This document shows, piece by piece, positions 53,673 through 63,018 of a stretch of DNA of 64,000 nucleotides. Position numbers and translations under genes: made by a program. The DNA is from Alphaproteobacteria bacterium. GTDB lineage: Bacteria > Pseudomonadota > Alphaproteobacteria > TMED109. The notes under the pieces were generated by a model. The model had not been told where the DNA came from. It made no database searches and was given only the letters and a program-made list of their open reading frames with translations. Every line of letters begins with the position of its first letter. Position 1 is the first letter of the stretch. The stretch lies in the NCBI GenBank assembly GCA_022819905.1, contig JAJEGJ010000005.1, positions 1 to 64,000 of the forward strand. The letters run 5' to 3'.

Positions 53673-56617
53673 GGCTGAAGGAATTCGAGCACCTTGAACT
53701 GGACCGGAACCCCGCCCAGCGCCTCAAGGATCAGCTCGATGTAGCCCGCCGCCGGCATGATCGCCGCGTGATGCACCCGATGGTCCGCCAGCCAGGGGAA
53801 GTCGGCCTCCGACAGCCGTGCCTCGAACCGCAGGTGCTCACTCGGGACCCGGTGGCCGACCAGTGGACCTTGCGAGTATTCGCCCTGCCGGACGAACATC
53901 TCGTTGTCGCAATGGAGATCCATCGCCGCCTGTTCTTCCCGAAAGTGTCCGGGGAGGCGATCCGCGATGGGTTGCGGACGGGGATATTGGGCCGCGAAAT
54001 CCAGGGGAACGCCCGCCTGGAACAGTGCACCCAGAGCGGTCTGAAAGCCGATGCAGACGTCCGTCTCGCGGGTCAGCGTCGGAATGCTGGCCGGCACCGT
54101 GCGGCTACCTTCCAAACACTGGGCGATGGTGGATTGAAGCGCGCAGTGAGGCGCAATTTCCAGCACCACGTCTGGCCCAATTTCTCGCGTGATCGACTGC
54201 ATCGCGGCAGCGAACCGCACCGGCTGGCGGATATTTGACCACCAGTACGCGTTGTCCAGTCGTCGTGTCGGCAGCCCGGTCACCGACGACACGAACGGGA
54301 CATCGGCGTCGAAATCGAGGTCATTCAGGAACGACAGCGCCGCCAGCGCATCGTCCTTGAGAGGCTGCATCGCGGTGGAATGAAAGGCGATGTTGCCGGG
54401 CAGCAGCTGATTCTGCAGATGCCTGTGGTCCAATGCCGCCATGACCGGCTGGAGGGCTTCCTCGGTTCCGCAGATCACCGTGTTGGCAGGGGCGTTCTCG
54501 CACGCGATCTCCACCTGTGTCGGTTGGTCGGAGTCCTCCTCCCCGCAACCAAAGGCGACGCCCAGTTCCGTCAGAAGGTCTTCCACGCCCGGACGGTCGA
54601 GGCCAATCGCCAGCATGCGACCGGATCCGGCCGTCCGCTGCTGAAGCGTGGCGCGATGAAACACCAGACGCGTGGCTTCCTGCAGCGACAGTGCCCCGCA
54701 CGCGTAGGCCGCCGCGACCTCGCCCGAACTGTGGCCGACCACACAATCGGGGTAGACGCCCCAGGTCTTGAACAGCTCCACCAGGGCGCACTGGATCATG
54801 TAGATGGCCGGCTGTGCCAGCTGCACCTCGTTCAGCTCATTCTGCGACGCACCAAAGCAGGCCTCGCGCAGCGAAATCTCCGAGTGCTCGCGCCAATGCG
54901 CCTCGATGGAATCGATGGCCCGCCGGAACACGGGCTCGGCGTCATACAGGTCGCGGCCGCACCCCGCCCACTGGGTGCCCTGACCGGAAAACACCAGCGC
55001 CACGCGACGTTTGCCGTCGTCGACCGCGTGGACGGGCGGCGGATCCTCCGCAAAGGCCTCGAGCGCTTCGACCAGTTCCTCCCGGTTCCGGACCGAGAAT
55101 GACGTGCGCATGGCGAAATGCGTGCGGCGGCGGCTCAGATTGCCGGCCAGGGTGTAGAGGTCGGGTTCGTTTTCGGCGACGAACTCTCGCAGCTGCCGTG
55201 CGCCCTCGGTGAGTGCGCGGCCAGTGCGGGCCGACAGCGGAATCATGAAGCCGGCCTCCGGGGCGAGCGGCACCGACCAGATACGGGGCCGGGCCGGGCG
55301 ATATTCACGCACCACGCAATGCCCGTTGGCACCGCCAAAGCCGAACGAGTTGATTCCCACGACCACTGGACGCTCGGGAAACGGCTCGCATTCGGTCTGC
55401 ACCTGCATGGGACAGCGGTCGAAGTCGATTTCCGGATTGGGCACCACGAAAGTCTTGGAGATTGGCGCGAACGTCCGCCTCTGCAGCATCAGGAGGACCT
55501 TGAGCAGGGCGCAGTGGAACGCCGCTGCTTCCATGTGCCCCAGATTGCTCTTGACGCTTGCGATCCGCAGCGGGGCCTCTCGTTCGGGCCCGGCAAACGC
55601 GTCCGTGATGGCGTTTCCTTCGATCCGGTCCCCCACGACGGTGCCGGTGGCGTGGGCCTCGATGTAGTCGAACTCAGGCGGCGCGCGACCGGCGCGCGTG
55701 CCGGCCACACGCATCAGCTCCGCCTGGGCGTGACGGGTGGGGGCCGTGATGTAGCGCCCCTGCGCCAGGCCCTCACTCCCGTCGGCAGCGCCGGCCGCAT
55801 TCACGGCGGTGGCCTCGATGACGGCGTGGATGGGGTCGCCGTCGCGCTCGGCTGCCGCCAGCGGTTTGATGGTGAAGACGAACGCCCCTTCTGAGCGCAT
55901 GTAGCCATTGGCTTCCGCGTCGAAGGAATGGCACTTCCCGTCGGGGCTGATTACTCCCAGGGCGTTGAAGGAGGCGCTCAGCCTGGCAGTTCCCATGTAG
56001 TTGACGGAACCGACCAGCGCCTGCTCGCAGTCACCGTGCTGGAGGCCGTTCATTGCCGCATGGAGAGCGGTAAGGCTCGCCGAACATGCCGTGCAGTATG
56101 TCGTCGAGGACCCCATCAAGTTGAAGTGGTAGGAGATACGGTTGGCGAGCATGGCCAAGCTGATACCCGTCACGTCGAACGGCTGTGCGCCCCGCATCGG
56201 CCGCCAGTTCGAGACGGGGGGTACTTGCGCACCGATGTAGACGCCGGTCGAGCTGTTGCGGAGAGAATGGAGATCCCAGCCGACGCGCTCGAACGCTTCC
56301 CACGCGCATGTCAACAGCATCCTCACCTGCGGATCCGTCGACAGCATTTCGCTTTGCGACAGCCCGAAGAGACTGCGGTCGAACAGCTTCTCTTCGTCGT
56401 CGCGAATGAGACCTTCGTAGGCGCTGGCAAACCGGCCTGGACCGGAGAAGCCGCCGATCGGCCGGTAACCTCTCCCGTAGCGATCGGTTACGGGCTCCTG
56501 AACGATTTCGCGCCTGCTCAGCAGATCCCAAAAGTCGGAATCGGTGTGGATGCCGCCAGGCAAGCGGTAGCTGTACCCGGTAATGGCGACCGGGAAATTG
56601 GCCCCCTGTGAACTCAT
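53522..56617 (-). CDS. type I PKS, upstream part: KS-AT-DH(N-term), frameshifted
   Basis: KS (8-435) has Cys178 in CTACSAS, His322 in EAHATGT, and His361 in KSNLGHME. AT (535-860) has Ser630 in GHSSGE and an IAFHS motif, favouring malonyl-CoA. DH begins near 915, with His946 in ADHRVHHAAIMP; the usual Gly of HxxxG is His950. After residue ~981 (LEFLQP) the frame loses DH similarity and stops at 53522, while DH continues in the adjacent frame starting near 53690. A one-base deletion or sequencing error explains this. With the second part it makes KS-AT-DH-ER-KR-ACP, about 2350 residues. Confidence 0.9.
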   Translation of the reverse strand: MSSQGANFPVAITGYSYRLPGGIHTDSDFWDLLSRREIVQEPVTDRYGRGYRPIGGFSGPGRFASAYEGLIRDDEEKLFDRSLFGLSQSEMLSTDPQVRMLLTCAWEAFERVGWDLHSLRNSSTGVYIGAQVPPVSNWRPMRGAQPFDVTGISLAMLANRISYHFNLMGSSTTYCTACSASLTALHAAMNGLQHGDCEQALVGSVNYMGTARLSASFNALGVISPDGKCHSFDAEANGYMRSEGAFVFTIKPLAAAERDGDPIHAVIEATAVNAAGAADGSEGLAQGRYITAPTRHAQAELMRVAGTRAGRAPPEFDYIEAHATGTVVGDRIEGNAITDAFAGPEREAPLRIASVKSNLGHMEAAAFHCALLKVLLMLQRRTFAPISKTFVVPNPEIDFDRCPMQVQTECEPFPERPVVVGINSFGFGGANGHCVVREYRPARPRIWSVPLAPEAGFMIPLSARTGRALTEGARQLREFVAENEPDLYTLAGNLSRRRTHFAMRTSFSVRNREELVEALEAFAEDPPPVHAVDDGKRRVALVFSGQGTQWAGCGRDLYDAEPVFRRAIDSIEAHWREHSEISLREACFGASQNELNEVQLAQPAIYMIQCALVELFKTWGVYPDCVVGHSSGEVAAAYACGALSLQEATRLVFHRATLQQRTAGSGRMLAIGLDRPGVEDLLTELGVAFGCGEEDSDQPTQVEIACENAPANTVICGTEEALQPVMAALDHRHLQNQLLPGNIAFHSTAMQPLKDDALAALSFLNDLDFDADVPFVSSVTGLPTRRLDNAYWWSNIRQPVRFAAAMQSITREIGPDVVLEIAPHCALQSTIAQCLEGSRTVPASIPTLTRETDVCIGFQTALGALFQAGVPLDFAAQYPRPQPIADRLPGHFREEQAAMDLHCDNEMFVRQGEYSQGPLVGHRVPSEHLRFEARLSEADFPWLADHRVHHAAIMPAAGYIELILEALGGVPVQFKVLEFLQPCPVPKAPVSRKRPCSRSRRIRRSSRSRSPRVPTTSTPAARSTAAGRCAC

Positions 56618-57420
56618 CCGCTAAGCATCCAATTGAGGCGGTCTCCAGCAGTTCGGCGGCGGTGCCCGCCCACGGACGCCTAGAGAGTCAGCGACGCGTG
56701 TACCGCTGCGAATTCAACCATGGTCCTAGTTAGCGCAGCTGACCCATGCGCGTCCTGACTATCACGATCCCCAAAACGTATAGCGGCTTCTTGCACTTGT
56801 TTCCAATACCGATTGATGCTGTGCAGTTGGCGCAACGATTACAAATCCTGTAGCTCCGGGGACTGGCGCCACCGGGAGTCGGCAACCTTCGGACGGCCGA
56901 CTTTCGGCACCAGCAAAGCGGGGGTCAGGCGCCAGGAACGATGTCGCCTGATAGCCCTCCGGCCGGCGGGAGCGAGACCCGAAGAAAACACGCGTCGGGG
57001 GGGTGGAGGAAGCCTCTCGTGATACGGGCTTCAAAAGGCAACCACCTATCCGATTTGAGCGTGCCCACTCCGCCTGGGTACACCGCCGGTTCTCTGCATG
57101 ACCGCCGCCATGGCAGCAACTGCCGCGCAGCCGTTCGGACAGGCCCGAGGACCGTGCATCTGCACTGCCAGGCGTCTTTTGAGTGCGGCCACGGCTCGCC
57201 CCGTCCAGAGCTACGGCGACATGCTATCGCGTCACCAAGCTTTCAAGCATTGGCAAAGCCGGCAACGCTAAGTGGAGTTGTCTGCCGGAGAGAGCGCTTG
57301 CACCGCCGTTCGGCGCATCACCCGCGAGGCTCGGTGGCACGGTCGGGACGTCAAGCGGTCATTCGGCCAGGGTGGTACGTCCTGGCAGGTGATCGCGTAT
57401 CCGCTTGCGCACTCCGCCGG
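56618..57420. other. 800-base gap between PKS and bamE
   Basis: No convincing coding sequence was found. A plus-strand open frame at 56941-57630 is Arg-rich and overlaps bamE antisense, so it is rejected. The region should contain the promoter for the PKS operon. No terminator or repeat was recognised. Confidence 0.35.
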
Positions 57421-57915
57421 CTACCGGACAGTCGGCGTGGAGAATCGGCCAATGTCGCCGAACAGTTCCTGCAGCAGGGTCCGCGTGTTGCCGACGACGA
57501 CCGTGGCATCAGGATTGAAGACCATGTTGCGAAGCTCGTGGTCACCGTAATCCGCAACCTCCAGCACGGCAGGGTTGTCGCCACAGTTCGACCGGGCGGC
57601 GTCGATTTCCGCGTCGAACAGTACCGCTAGTACCCGCTGCTCGATCACGTCGGGCTTCAGGAAGGCGTAGTAGCTGACACGTTGGCCGATGTAGAACCAC
57701 GCGTCGTTCCCGAACGGCTCGCCGGTAAAGTGGCGCCGAGCGGTGGGCGTTCCCAGTGTTGCCAGGACGTCTTCGCAGGTGACGCCGTCCTCTTCCAGGA
57801 ACGAAAGATCGAGCCCCGAAAACAGGAACCCGTTGGTCGTGACGCGCGGAGACCCGCAGGCAGCCAACGCCACCAGCAACGCGATCAGCGGCAACGCTAG
57901 CGGCGAGATGCGCAA
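57421..57915 (-). CDS. bamE: outer membrane assembly lipoprotein BamE
   Basis: This ~164-residue lipoprotein belongs to the BamE/SmpA family, part of the beta-barrel assembly machine. The N-terminus ISPLALPLIALLVALAACGS is a lipoprotein signal with lipobox ALAAC. The mature part has VTCEDVLATLGTPT and DAWFYIGQRVSYYAFLKP, typical of the alphaproteobacterial form. I favour TTG 57915, with GGGAG eight bases upstream, because it gives a normal signal peptide. ATG 57996 or 58002 would add 27-29 polar residues before it. Confidence 0.85.
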   Translation of the reverse strand: MRISPLALPLIALLVALAACGSPRVTTNGFLFSGLDLSFLEEDGVTCEDVLATLGTPTARRHFTGEPFGNDAWFYIGQRVSYYAFLKPDVIEQRVLAVLFDAEIDAARSNCGDNPAVLEVADYGDHELRNMVFNPDATVVVGNTRTLLQELFGDIGRFSTPTVR

Positions 57916-58119
57916 CAGCGGAACTCCCGTGAGGAACGCGAAACCGTCAGCATAAGCGGGTACGTCCTTCACGCCAGACGATGCGTTGCCGTCCATTCCC
58001 ATGACGAGCCCATCGGTACGGCACGGCGGTACCCTTGCCGGCTCCGGTGCCTGCCGCCAGCCCTCCGCACGCGGGCGGACACCGCAACCCTCCCGGTGCC
58101 ACCCCGTTCCCGCAGCACA

Positions 58120-59742
58120 CTAGTGTCTGGATACCTGGACTTCCTTCGACGTGATGAACTCGAGCAGCGCCGGTTGGCCGTTCTCGGTCGCAGCGATCCC
58201 TCGCGCAATGGCCTCGCGGATCTGGCCCGGCTCCGTGACTCGCTCTCCGTACCCGCCGAAGGCGCGGGCCATGGCGGCGTAATCGCCCGAAATGTTGGTC
58301 GATCGATACTTCTCCGTCGAAACCGGCATGACCTTGAGTTCGATGGCCATCGAAAAGTTGTTCAGCAGGACCGAGAGAATCGGAATGCGTTCACGAACCG
58401 CGGTCTCAAAGTCCATACCGGTGAAACCGATCGCGGCATCACCCCAGACGTTGATGCAGAGCTTTTCCGGACAGGCCAGCTTGGCCCCCATGGCAAGCCC
58501 GAGGCCGTAGCCCAGCTGGGTGGTCTTGCCCCAGCCGATGTACGAGAGCGGCGTGGTGGCCTTCCAGAATGGCGAAAGCTGATCACGCGGACTGCCGGCA
58601 TCGTGGGTGATGACGACATTCGCCTTGTCGACCGACTGCTGGAGTTCCCACAGCACGCGGTACGGGTTCAGCGGTGTCGCATCGCTGGTGAGCTTGGGCA
58701 GCCACTCCGCCATCCACGCTTCCGCGCTTTGCGAAATCTCCGCCTCCACGGCCGATGAATCGTGCGGCGGTTCATCCGCCAACGCGGCCAGCAGCGCCGT
58801 CAGGGTCAAGTCGGCGTCGCCGACAAGACCGACTTTCGAACGGACGTCCTTGTTCAGGTCCGATGGGTCCAGCGTTGCGTGAATGACCGTCTTGCCTTCC
58901 GGCATCGAGACACCGAATGCGGTTTCCGTGAAACTGCACCCGATTCCGAGAATCACGTCCGCCTGATCCAGGAAGGTCCGGACCGGCTTGGGCATCGACA
59001 CTCCGCCCGAACCCAGACTGATCGGGTGGTCCTCGGGAAAGGCGCTCTTGCCCCCGAGACTGGTGCAAACGGGAATCGCCAGTTTCTCGGCCAGCTGCCG
59101 AAGACCGGACCACGCCTTCGCATAGTGGATTCCCTGGCCCGCGTAGATGACCGGCCGCGCCGCCGACCGAAGGAGGCCGGCCGCCTCAGCAACGGCCGCG
59201 GGGTCGGGTCCGTAGCGGGTTGCATAGACCGGTTCGTAATCGAGTTCGGCAGGCAGTTCCTCCTGCATGAGGTCGGCCGGGATCTCAACCACCGCCGGTC
59301 CTCCCCGACCGGTTCTCAGCTTGGAAAACGCTCGACGCAGCACGTTGCCGACTTCCGCCGCGGCTGTCACCGGCTCCGTCGACTTTGCGACCGGTCGCAT
59401 GGCCTGGGTGGAATTGAAATTTGGAGAAATGTGAGCCAGTCGCCGCGCGTATCCCATCGGCAGCACCAGAATCGGCACAGATTCACCAAACGCCTGGGCC
59501 ACCGCCCCGTACGCGTTCTCGGAACCGGGCCCGTGCTGCATCGCGAACACACCGATCTTGGCCCCCGACGTGATGCGGGACATCGCATCAGCCATATGCA
59601 GGCCAATGCGCTCCTGCCGCACGATGATCGGTCGAATGTTGGCCCGGGCCGCGTACTCCAGGACGTGATTGACCGGGTAGCCGAAGATGATCTCGACGTT
59701 CTCGCGCTTCAGGATCTCGGCCACCGATTCAACGACTTTCAT
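58120..59742 (-). CDS. thiamine-diphosphate-dependent enzyme (acetolactate synthase-like)
   Basis: This 540-residue enzyme has the three-domain ThDP layout. The N-terminal domain has FGYPVNHVLEYA and VRQERIGLHMADA with the cofactor-activating glutamate. The central domain has ARPVIYAGQGI. The C-terminal domain has GDAAIGFTG and LLNNFSMAIE, the ThDP/Mg2+ motif with GDA instead of the usual GDG. It resembles acetolactate synthase, glyoxylate carboligase or benzoylformate-decarboxylase types but I cannot choose. It sits between bamE and yceD, which are often close neighbours. Confidence 0.85.
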   Translation of the reverse strand: MKVVESVAEILKRENVEIIFGYPVNHVLEYAARANIRPIIVRQERIGLHMADAMSRITSGAKIGVFAMQHGPGSENAYGAVAQAFGESVPILVLPMGYARRLAHISPNFNSTQAMRPVAKSTEPVTAAAEVGNVLRRAFSKLRTGRGGPAVVEIPADLMQEELPAELDYEPVYATRYGPDPAAVAEAAGLLRSAARPVIYAGQGIHYAKAWSGLRQLAEKLAIPVCTSLGGKSAFPEDHPISLGSGGVSMPKPVRTFLDQADVILGIGCSFTETAFGVSMPEGKTVIHATLDPSDLNKDVRSKVGLVGDADLTLTALLAALADEPPHDSSAVEAEISQSAEAWMAEWLPKLTSDATPLNPYRVLWELQQSVDKANVVITHDAGSPRDQLSPFWKATTPLSYIGWGKTTQLGYGLGLAMGAKLACPEKLCINVWGDAAIGFTGMDFETAVRERIPILSVLLNNFSMAIELKVMPVSTEKYRSTNISGDYAAMARAFGGYGERVTEPGQIREAIARGIAATENGQPALLEFITSKEVQVSRH

Positions 59743-60189
59743 GGATCATTTCTCCTCGCACGGTCCTGAAACACGAAAGCACCGGCGGAGCTGCCGGTGT
59801 CGCAACCGCGAGCCATGGGGCATGCGCGCCTGAATTCGAGGCGACATGGTAGCCGATGTCCGATCCCCGAGTCGTCGCATCGGGCGAGGGTTTCCGCTGT
59901 CGGCGAGGGACCGCCCATGACCTGGTCTGCGGCACGGTACCAGCCGTGCCAACGGTCATTTCCGGAAAGCAGCGCCTCGACGAAGCGTCACCAGAATTCG
60001 AACGTATGCGCTTCGTGGCGGGCCCTCCCGCCACGGACCGCCTCTTGTCAGACCATGTCGTCCGGCGCCCGGTGAACTAGACTCGCCCTGATCCTTCCTT
60101 TCGGTCGCCTCAACTGCATCGAACCTCGCCGGTCAGCGTACGGGGCGCCATTGAGGCAGTCGCCCAGACGTTCCGGGAACGCCGTCCGC
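59743..60189. other. divergent intergenic region
   Basis: About 450 bases between the ThDP enzyme and yceD. No gene is supported. In several alphaproteobacteria a ubiquinol-cytochrome c chaperone gene sits near here; I see no trace of it. Confidence 0.3.
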
Positions 60190-60723
60190 ATGCCTAACGC
60201 TCGCCCGCTGCTCGATCCCGTCCCGGCGGAACTATGCAGTACGGTTAACAGCCGCTTTCGACTTCGCTGCACAGGCACGGAACGTCCCGAAGTGGTGGAA
60301 CGGCTTGGCTTGTCGGGACTGAAGTCCCTTACGGTCGAGGCAAGGGTCGCCTCCGTATCCGGCAGCGCGGTCCGCCTGGAGGCTCTAGTCCGTGCTCGAT
60401 TGATCCGGACCTGTGTCGTGACACTCGAAGACTTCGAGGAAGCGATCGTGCTCCCGCTCGAGACGACCTTCGATGAACGCGCCGGTCATTCCGCCCCGGT
60501 TGAAGAACCAGCTGACCCGGAGAGCGATCTCCCTGAGCCGCTCGGCGCGGAGGGGCTGGAACTGGGGGAGTTGGCCATCCAGCATCTGTCCCTGGCCCTG
60601 GATCCGTATCCCCGGCACCCGGACGCTCCGCCGCCCGGGCAGGCGGACTGGCTGGAAGGCAGCACGGAATCCGAGTTCGCTTCGCAGCTTGCCCGCCTCA
60701 AGGATCCGAGCGATCGTGCCTGA
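60190..60723 (+). CDS. yceD: YceD/DUF177 family protein
   Basis: This 177-residue acidic protein fits the YceD (DUF177) family encoded just before rpmF. It has VEARVASVSGSAVRLEALVRA, RTCVVTLEDFE (the conserved Cys), and the late DPYPRHPDAPPPG. In plants and bacteria it is linked with 23S rRNA processing. ATG 60190 is preferred; an upstream in-frame start at 60151 is possible. It leads the rpmF-plsX block. Confidence 0.88.
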   Translation: MPNARPLLDPVPAELCSTVNSRFRLRCTGTERPEVVERLGLSGLKSLTVEARVASVSGSAVRLEALVRARLIRTCVVTLEDFEEAIVLPLETTFDERAGHSAPVEEPADPESDLPEPLGAEGLELGELAIQHLSLALDPYPRHPDAPPPGQADWLEGSTESEFASQLARLKDPSDRA

Positions 60724-60822
60724 ATCCCTGGCACCGCCGGCGGGTTCCGTGCTTGCGCAGCGGCGTCAATTGGGTTACCAAGTCCGCCCCCAAGTCTTGT
60801 TCGACTCAGATCAGGCAACCTC

Positions 60823-61014
60823 ATGGCAGTTCCGCGTAAGAAAGTGACGCGTTCGCGGCGAGGGCATCGTCGCGCGCACCAGCGCTTGAAGCCGGTGAAC
60901 GCCGTCGCATGTCCGCACTGCGGTTCCTACCGGCGCCCACACCATGTTTGCGGGTCGTGCGGGCATTATCGTGGTCGGGACTTCGTCGACGACACGCCCT
61001 CCGCCCGCGACTGA
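60823..61014 (+). CDS. rpmF: 50S ribosomal protein L32
   Basis: This 63-residue protein has the invariant start [19 protein letters not shown] and two zinc-ribbon-like pairs, CPHCGSY and CGSCGHY. It is a component of the large ribosomal subunit. It lies 99 bases after yceD and ten bases before plsX. Confidence 0.97.
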   Translation: MAVPRKKVTRSRRGHRRAHQRLKPVNAVACPHCGSYRRPHHVCGSCGHYRGRDFVDDTPSARD

Positions 61015-61024
61015 ACCTTTCTTC

Positions 61025-62053
61025 ATGATCCGACAACCGACTATCGCAGTGGATGCGATGGGAGGTGACCGCGCGCCGGAACTCGTGATCCGGGGGGCCG
61101 CGCTGGCGTGCGCACGCCATCCCGACGCCCGCATCCATCTCATGGGAGATCCGGACCGCATCAAACCGCTCCTGGATCGCCAGAAGGCGCTGCGCAGCCG
61201 CTGTGACGTCGTCGCGGCAGGTGCGAGCGTGGAGGCCGGCGAGAGGCCGTCCCTCGCGCTCCGCAACAAGACGGACTCGAGCATGGCGCTCGCGATCGGC
61301 GCGGTGAAGGACGGGACGGCGGACGCCGCGGTTTCAGCAGGAAATACCGGCGCCCTGATGGCGTTCGCGGTCAAGCTTCTCGAATGCCTTCCCGGAATCC
61401 ACCGCCCGGCCATTGCGGCCACGATCCCCACACGACGCAGCGAGATCGTGCTGCTGGACATGGGCGCCAACGCCGAATGCGAGGACAGCCACCTGGTCCA
61501 GTTCGCGGTCATGGGGACCGCGTTTGCGCGCGTGGTACTTGGCCGCGTCGACCCGGAAGTCCGACTCCTCAACATCGGGCAGGAACGGGGCAAGGGACGC
61601 GCCGTCATCCGTCAGGCTGATGCGCACTTGCGGAACGGCCCGCTCAGCGAGAACTATCAGGGATACATCGAGGGTGATGGCGTGGCGGCCGGTGAGGCCG
61701 ACGTGGTCGTGACCGATGGTTTCACCGGCAACGTGATGCTGAAAACGGCAGAAGGCACGGCAAAGCTCTGCAGCCACTACCTGCGCACCGCGCTCAGGAG
61801 TTCACTCGGCGGCCTGATGGCAGGAATACTGGCACGCCCCACATTCCAGACCCTGCGCGAGAAACTTGATCCCCGGAAACACAACGGCGCGATTCTGCTG
61901 GGCCTGAACGGCGTGACCGTCAAGAGCCATGGTGGCACCGATGCACTAGGGTTCGCGCACTCTATTGACGTCGCGTACGATATGGTGCGCGGCGACGTCA
62001 ATCAGCACATTCTCGCGGCCATCAAGGAGATTGGAGAAGCTGCACCTGCCTAG
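61025..62053 (+). CDS. plsX: phosphate acyltransferase PlsX
   Basis: This 342-residue enzyme converts acyl-ACP and phosphate to acyl phosphate for phospholipid synthesis. It has AVDAMGGDRAPE at the start, SAGNTGALMA, LDMGANAECEDSHLVQFA, VVTDGFTGNV, and the late GLNGVTVKSHGG. The ATG at 61025 gives the standard N-terminus. In most alphaproteobacteria fabH follows directly; here an AT-rich gap and ihfA follow. Confidence 0.96.
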   Translation: MIRQPTIAVDAMGGDRAPELVIRGAALACARHPDARIHLMGDPDRIKPLLDRQKALRSRCDVVAAGASVEAGERPSLALRNKTDSSMALAIGAVKDGTADAAVSAGNTGALMAFAVKLLECLPGIHRPAIAATIPTRRSEIVLLDMGANAECEDSHLVQFAVMGTAFARVVLGRVDPEVRLLNIGQERGKGRAVIRQADAHLRNGPLSENYQGYIEGDGVAAGEADVVVTDGFTGNVMLKTAEGTAKLCSHYLRTALRSSLGGLMAGILARPTFQTLREKLDPRKHNGAILLGLNGVTVKSHGGTDALGFAHSIDVAYDMVRGDVNQHILAAIKEIGEAAPA

Positions 62054-62181
62054 CGGCATTCCTGCTAGAGAGTAATTCCGTAACAGCAGTATCAAGACCA
62101 CGTCCAATACCTGTCCTTGAATTCAATAAGTTTAACTTTTCCCATTGGGAGCCCAGGCGCCGAATGTCACGGTATTTAGCA

Positions 62182-62211
62182 TTGACATTAGCATTAACTG
62201 ATGGATAGATT
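62182..62211 (+). promoter_or_regulatory. putative sigma-70 promoter of ihfA
   Basis: In an AT-rich gap after plsX, a consensus -35 TTGACA at 62182-62187 is followed after 18 bases by TAGATT at 62206-62211. The ihfA ATG is 27 bases further on. TTAGCATT occurs twice around the -35, and TTGAATTCAA is palindromic at about 62117-62126. Confidence 0.5.
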
Positions 62212-62237
62212 AGACATCGGGTTCGACGGGGGTGCGC

Positions 62238-62543
62238 ATGCGCAAGGGAACATTGACCCGCGCTGGCCTGGCCCGGGAAATATTCGAACAGCTCGGGGTT
62301 TCCCAACAACTCGCCTCCACCCTCGTGGATCGGGTCTTCGAAGAGATTGCCGAGCGTCTGGCCGAAGGCGAAGTGGTCAGAATTCGCAACTTCGGTCGGT
62401 TTATCTTGCACCGGAAGGGGATGCGGCTGGGACGAAACCCCAACACGCAAGTCGAAGCCGTCATCAAGCCCCGGCGGGTAGTCAGTTTCCGATCTTCGAA
62501 CAACTTGAAGCGACGAGTCAATTCCGCGCCGCGGGACAAGTGA
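62238..62543 (+). CDS. ihfA: integration host factor subunit alpha
   Basis: This 101-residue DNA-bending protein has the IHF-alpha/HU fold: [48 protein letters not shown] (beta-arm), and [14 protein letters not shown]. The ATG at 62238 gives the standard N-terminus; a GTG two codons earlier is possible. It is next to a MerR-type regulator, as in other alphaproteobacteria. Confidence 0.95.
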   Translation: MRKGTLTRAGLAREIFEQLGVSQQLASTLVDRVFEEIAERLAEGEVVRIRNFGRFILHRKGMRLGRNPNTQVEAVIKPRRVVSFRSSNNLKRRVNSAPRDK

Positions 62544-62544
62544 G

Positions 62545-63018
62545 GTGTCAGGCGAATCGGACCCTCACACCGAGCCCGCGGGTCGGCCTGAAGGCGGAAC
62601 GATGAAACCAGATCCGGCAAAGGCGGGACAACCGCCGAGTTCATCGGTCCCCGAGCCCGGACGGTTTGATTTCCGAAGCACAGCGCTCCGTGAAATCGGA
62701 GACGTGGCCACCGAACTCGACGTCCCGCAGCATGTGCTCCGCTACTGGGAAGACAAGTTTCCGGCCCTGAAGCCCCGGCGGGTTGGTGGCGGGCGTCGCC
62801 GCTACAGCCCCAAGGACGTGGCTCTCCTCAGGGGCATCAAGCGTCTCCTGCACGAGCGCCACCTTACCATCGACGGTGCGCAAAAGGCATTGCGTGAGGA
62901 AGGGATCGACGCCGTACGATACCCGGGGGCGGTCGCCATGGAGCCGGAACTCCGGAAACGATTGCGCAAGCTTCGCGAGGACCTGCTGGTGGCGCGCGCG
63001 GATCTCGCCGCCACCTAG
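62545..63018 (+). CDS. MerR-family transcriptional regulator
   Basis: This 157-residue protein has a MerR-type helix-turn-helix (about 48-115): [20 protein letters not shown], then [18 protein letters not shown]. It has a proline-rich N-terminal extension and a short charged C-terminus with no obvious ligand domain. It is the usual neighbour of ihfA in alphaproteobacteria; its targets are unknown. Start is GTG 62545, one base after the ihfA stop. Confidence 0.9.
   Translation: MSGESDPHTEPAGRPEGGTMKPDPAKAGQPPSSSVPEPGRFDFRSTALREIGDVATELDVPQHVLRYWEDKFPALKPRRVGGGRRRYSPKDVALLRGIKRLLHERHLTIDGAQKALREEGIDAVRYPGAVAMEPELRKRLRKLREDLLVARADLAAT

Noticed and set aside
56941-57630. 229-codon plus-strand open frame between the PKS and bamE
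   Set aside because: Very Arg-rich, overlaps bamE antisense and has no family pattern.
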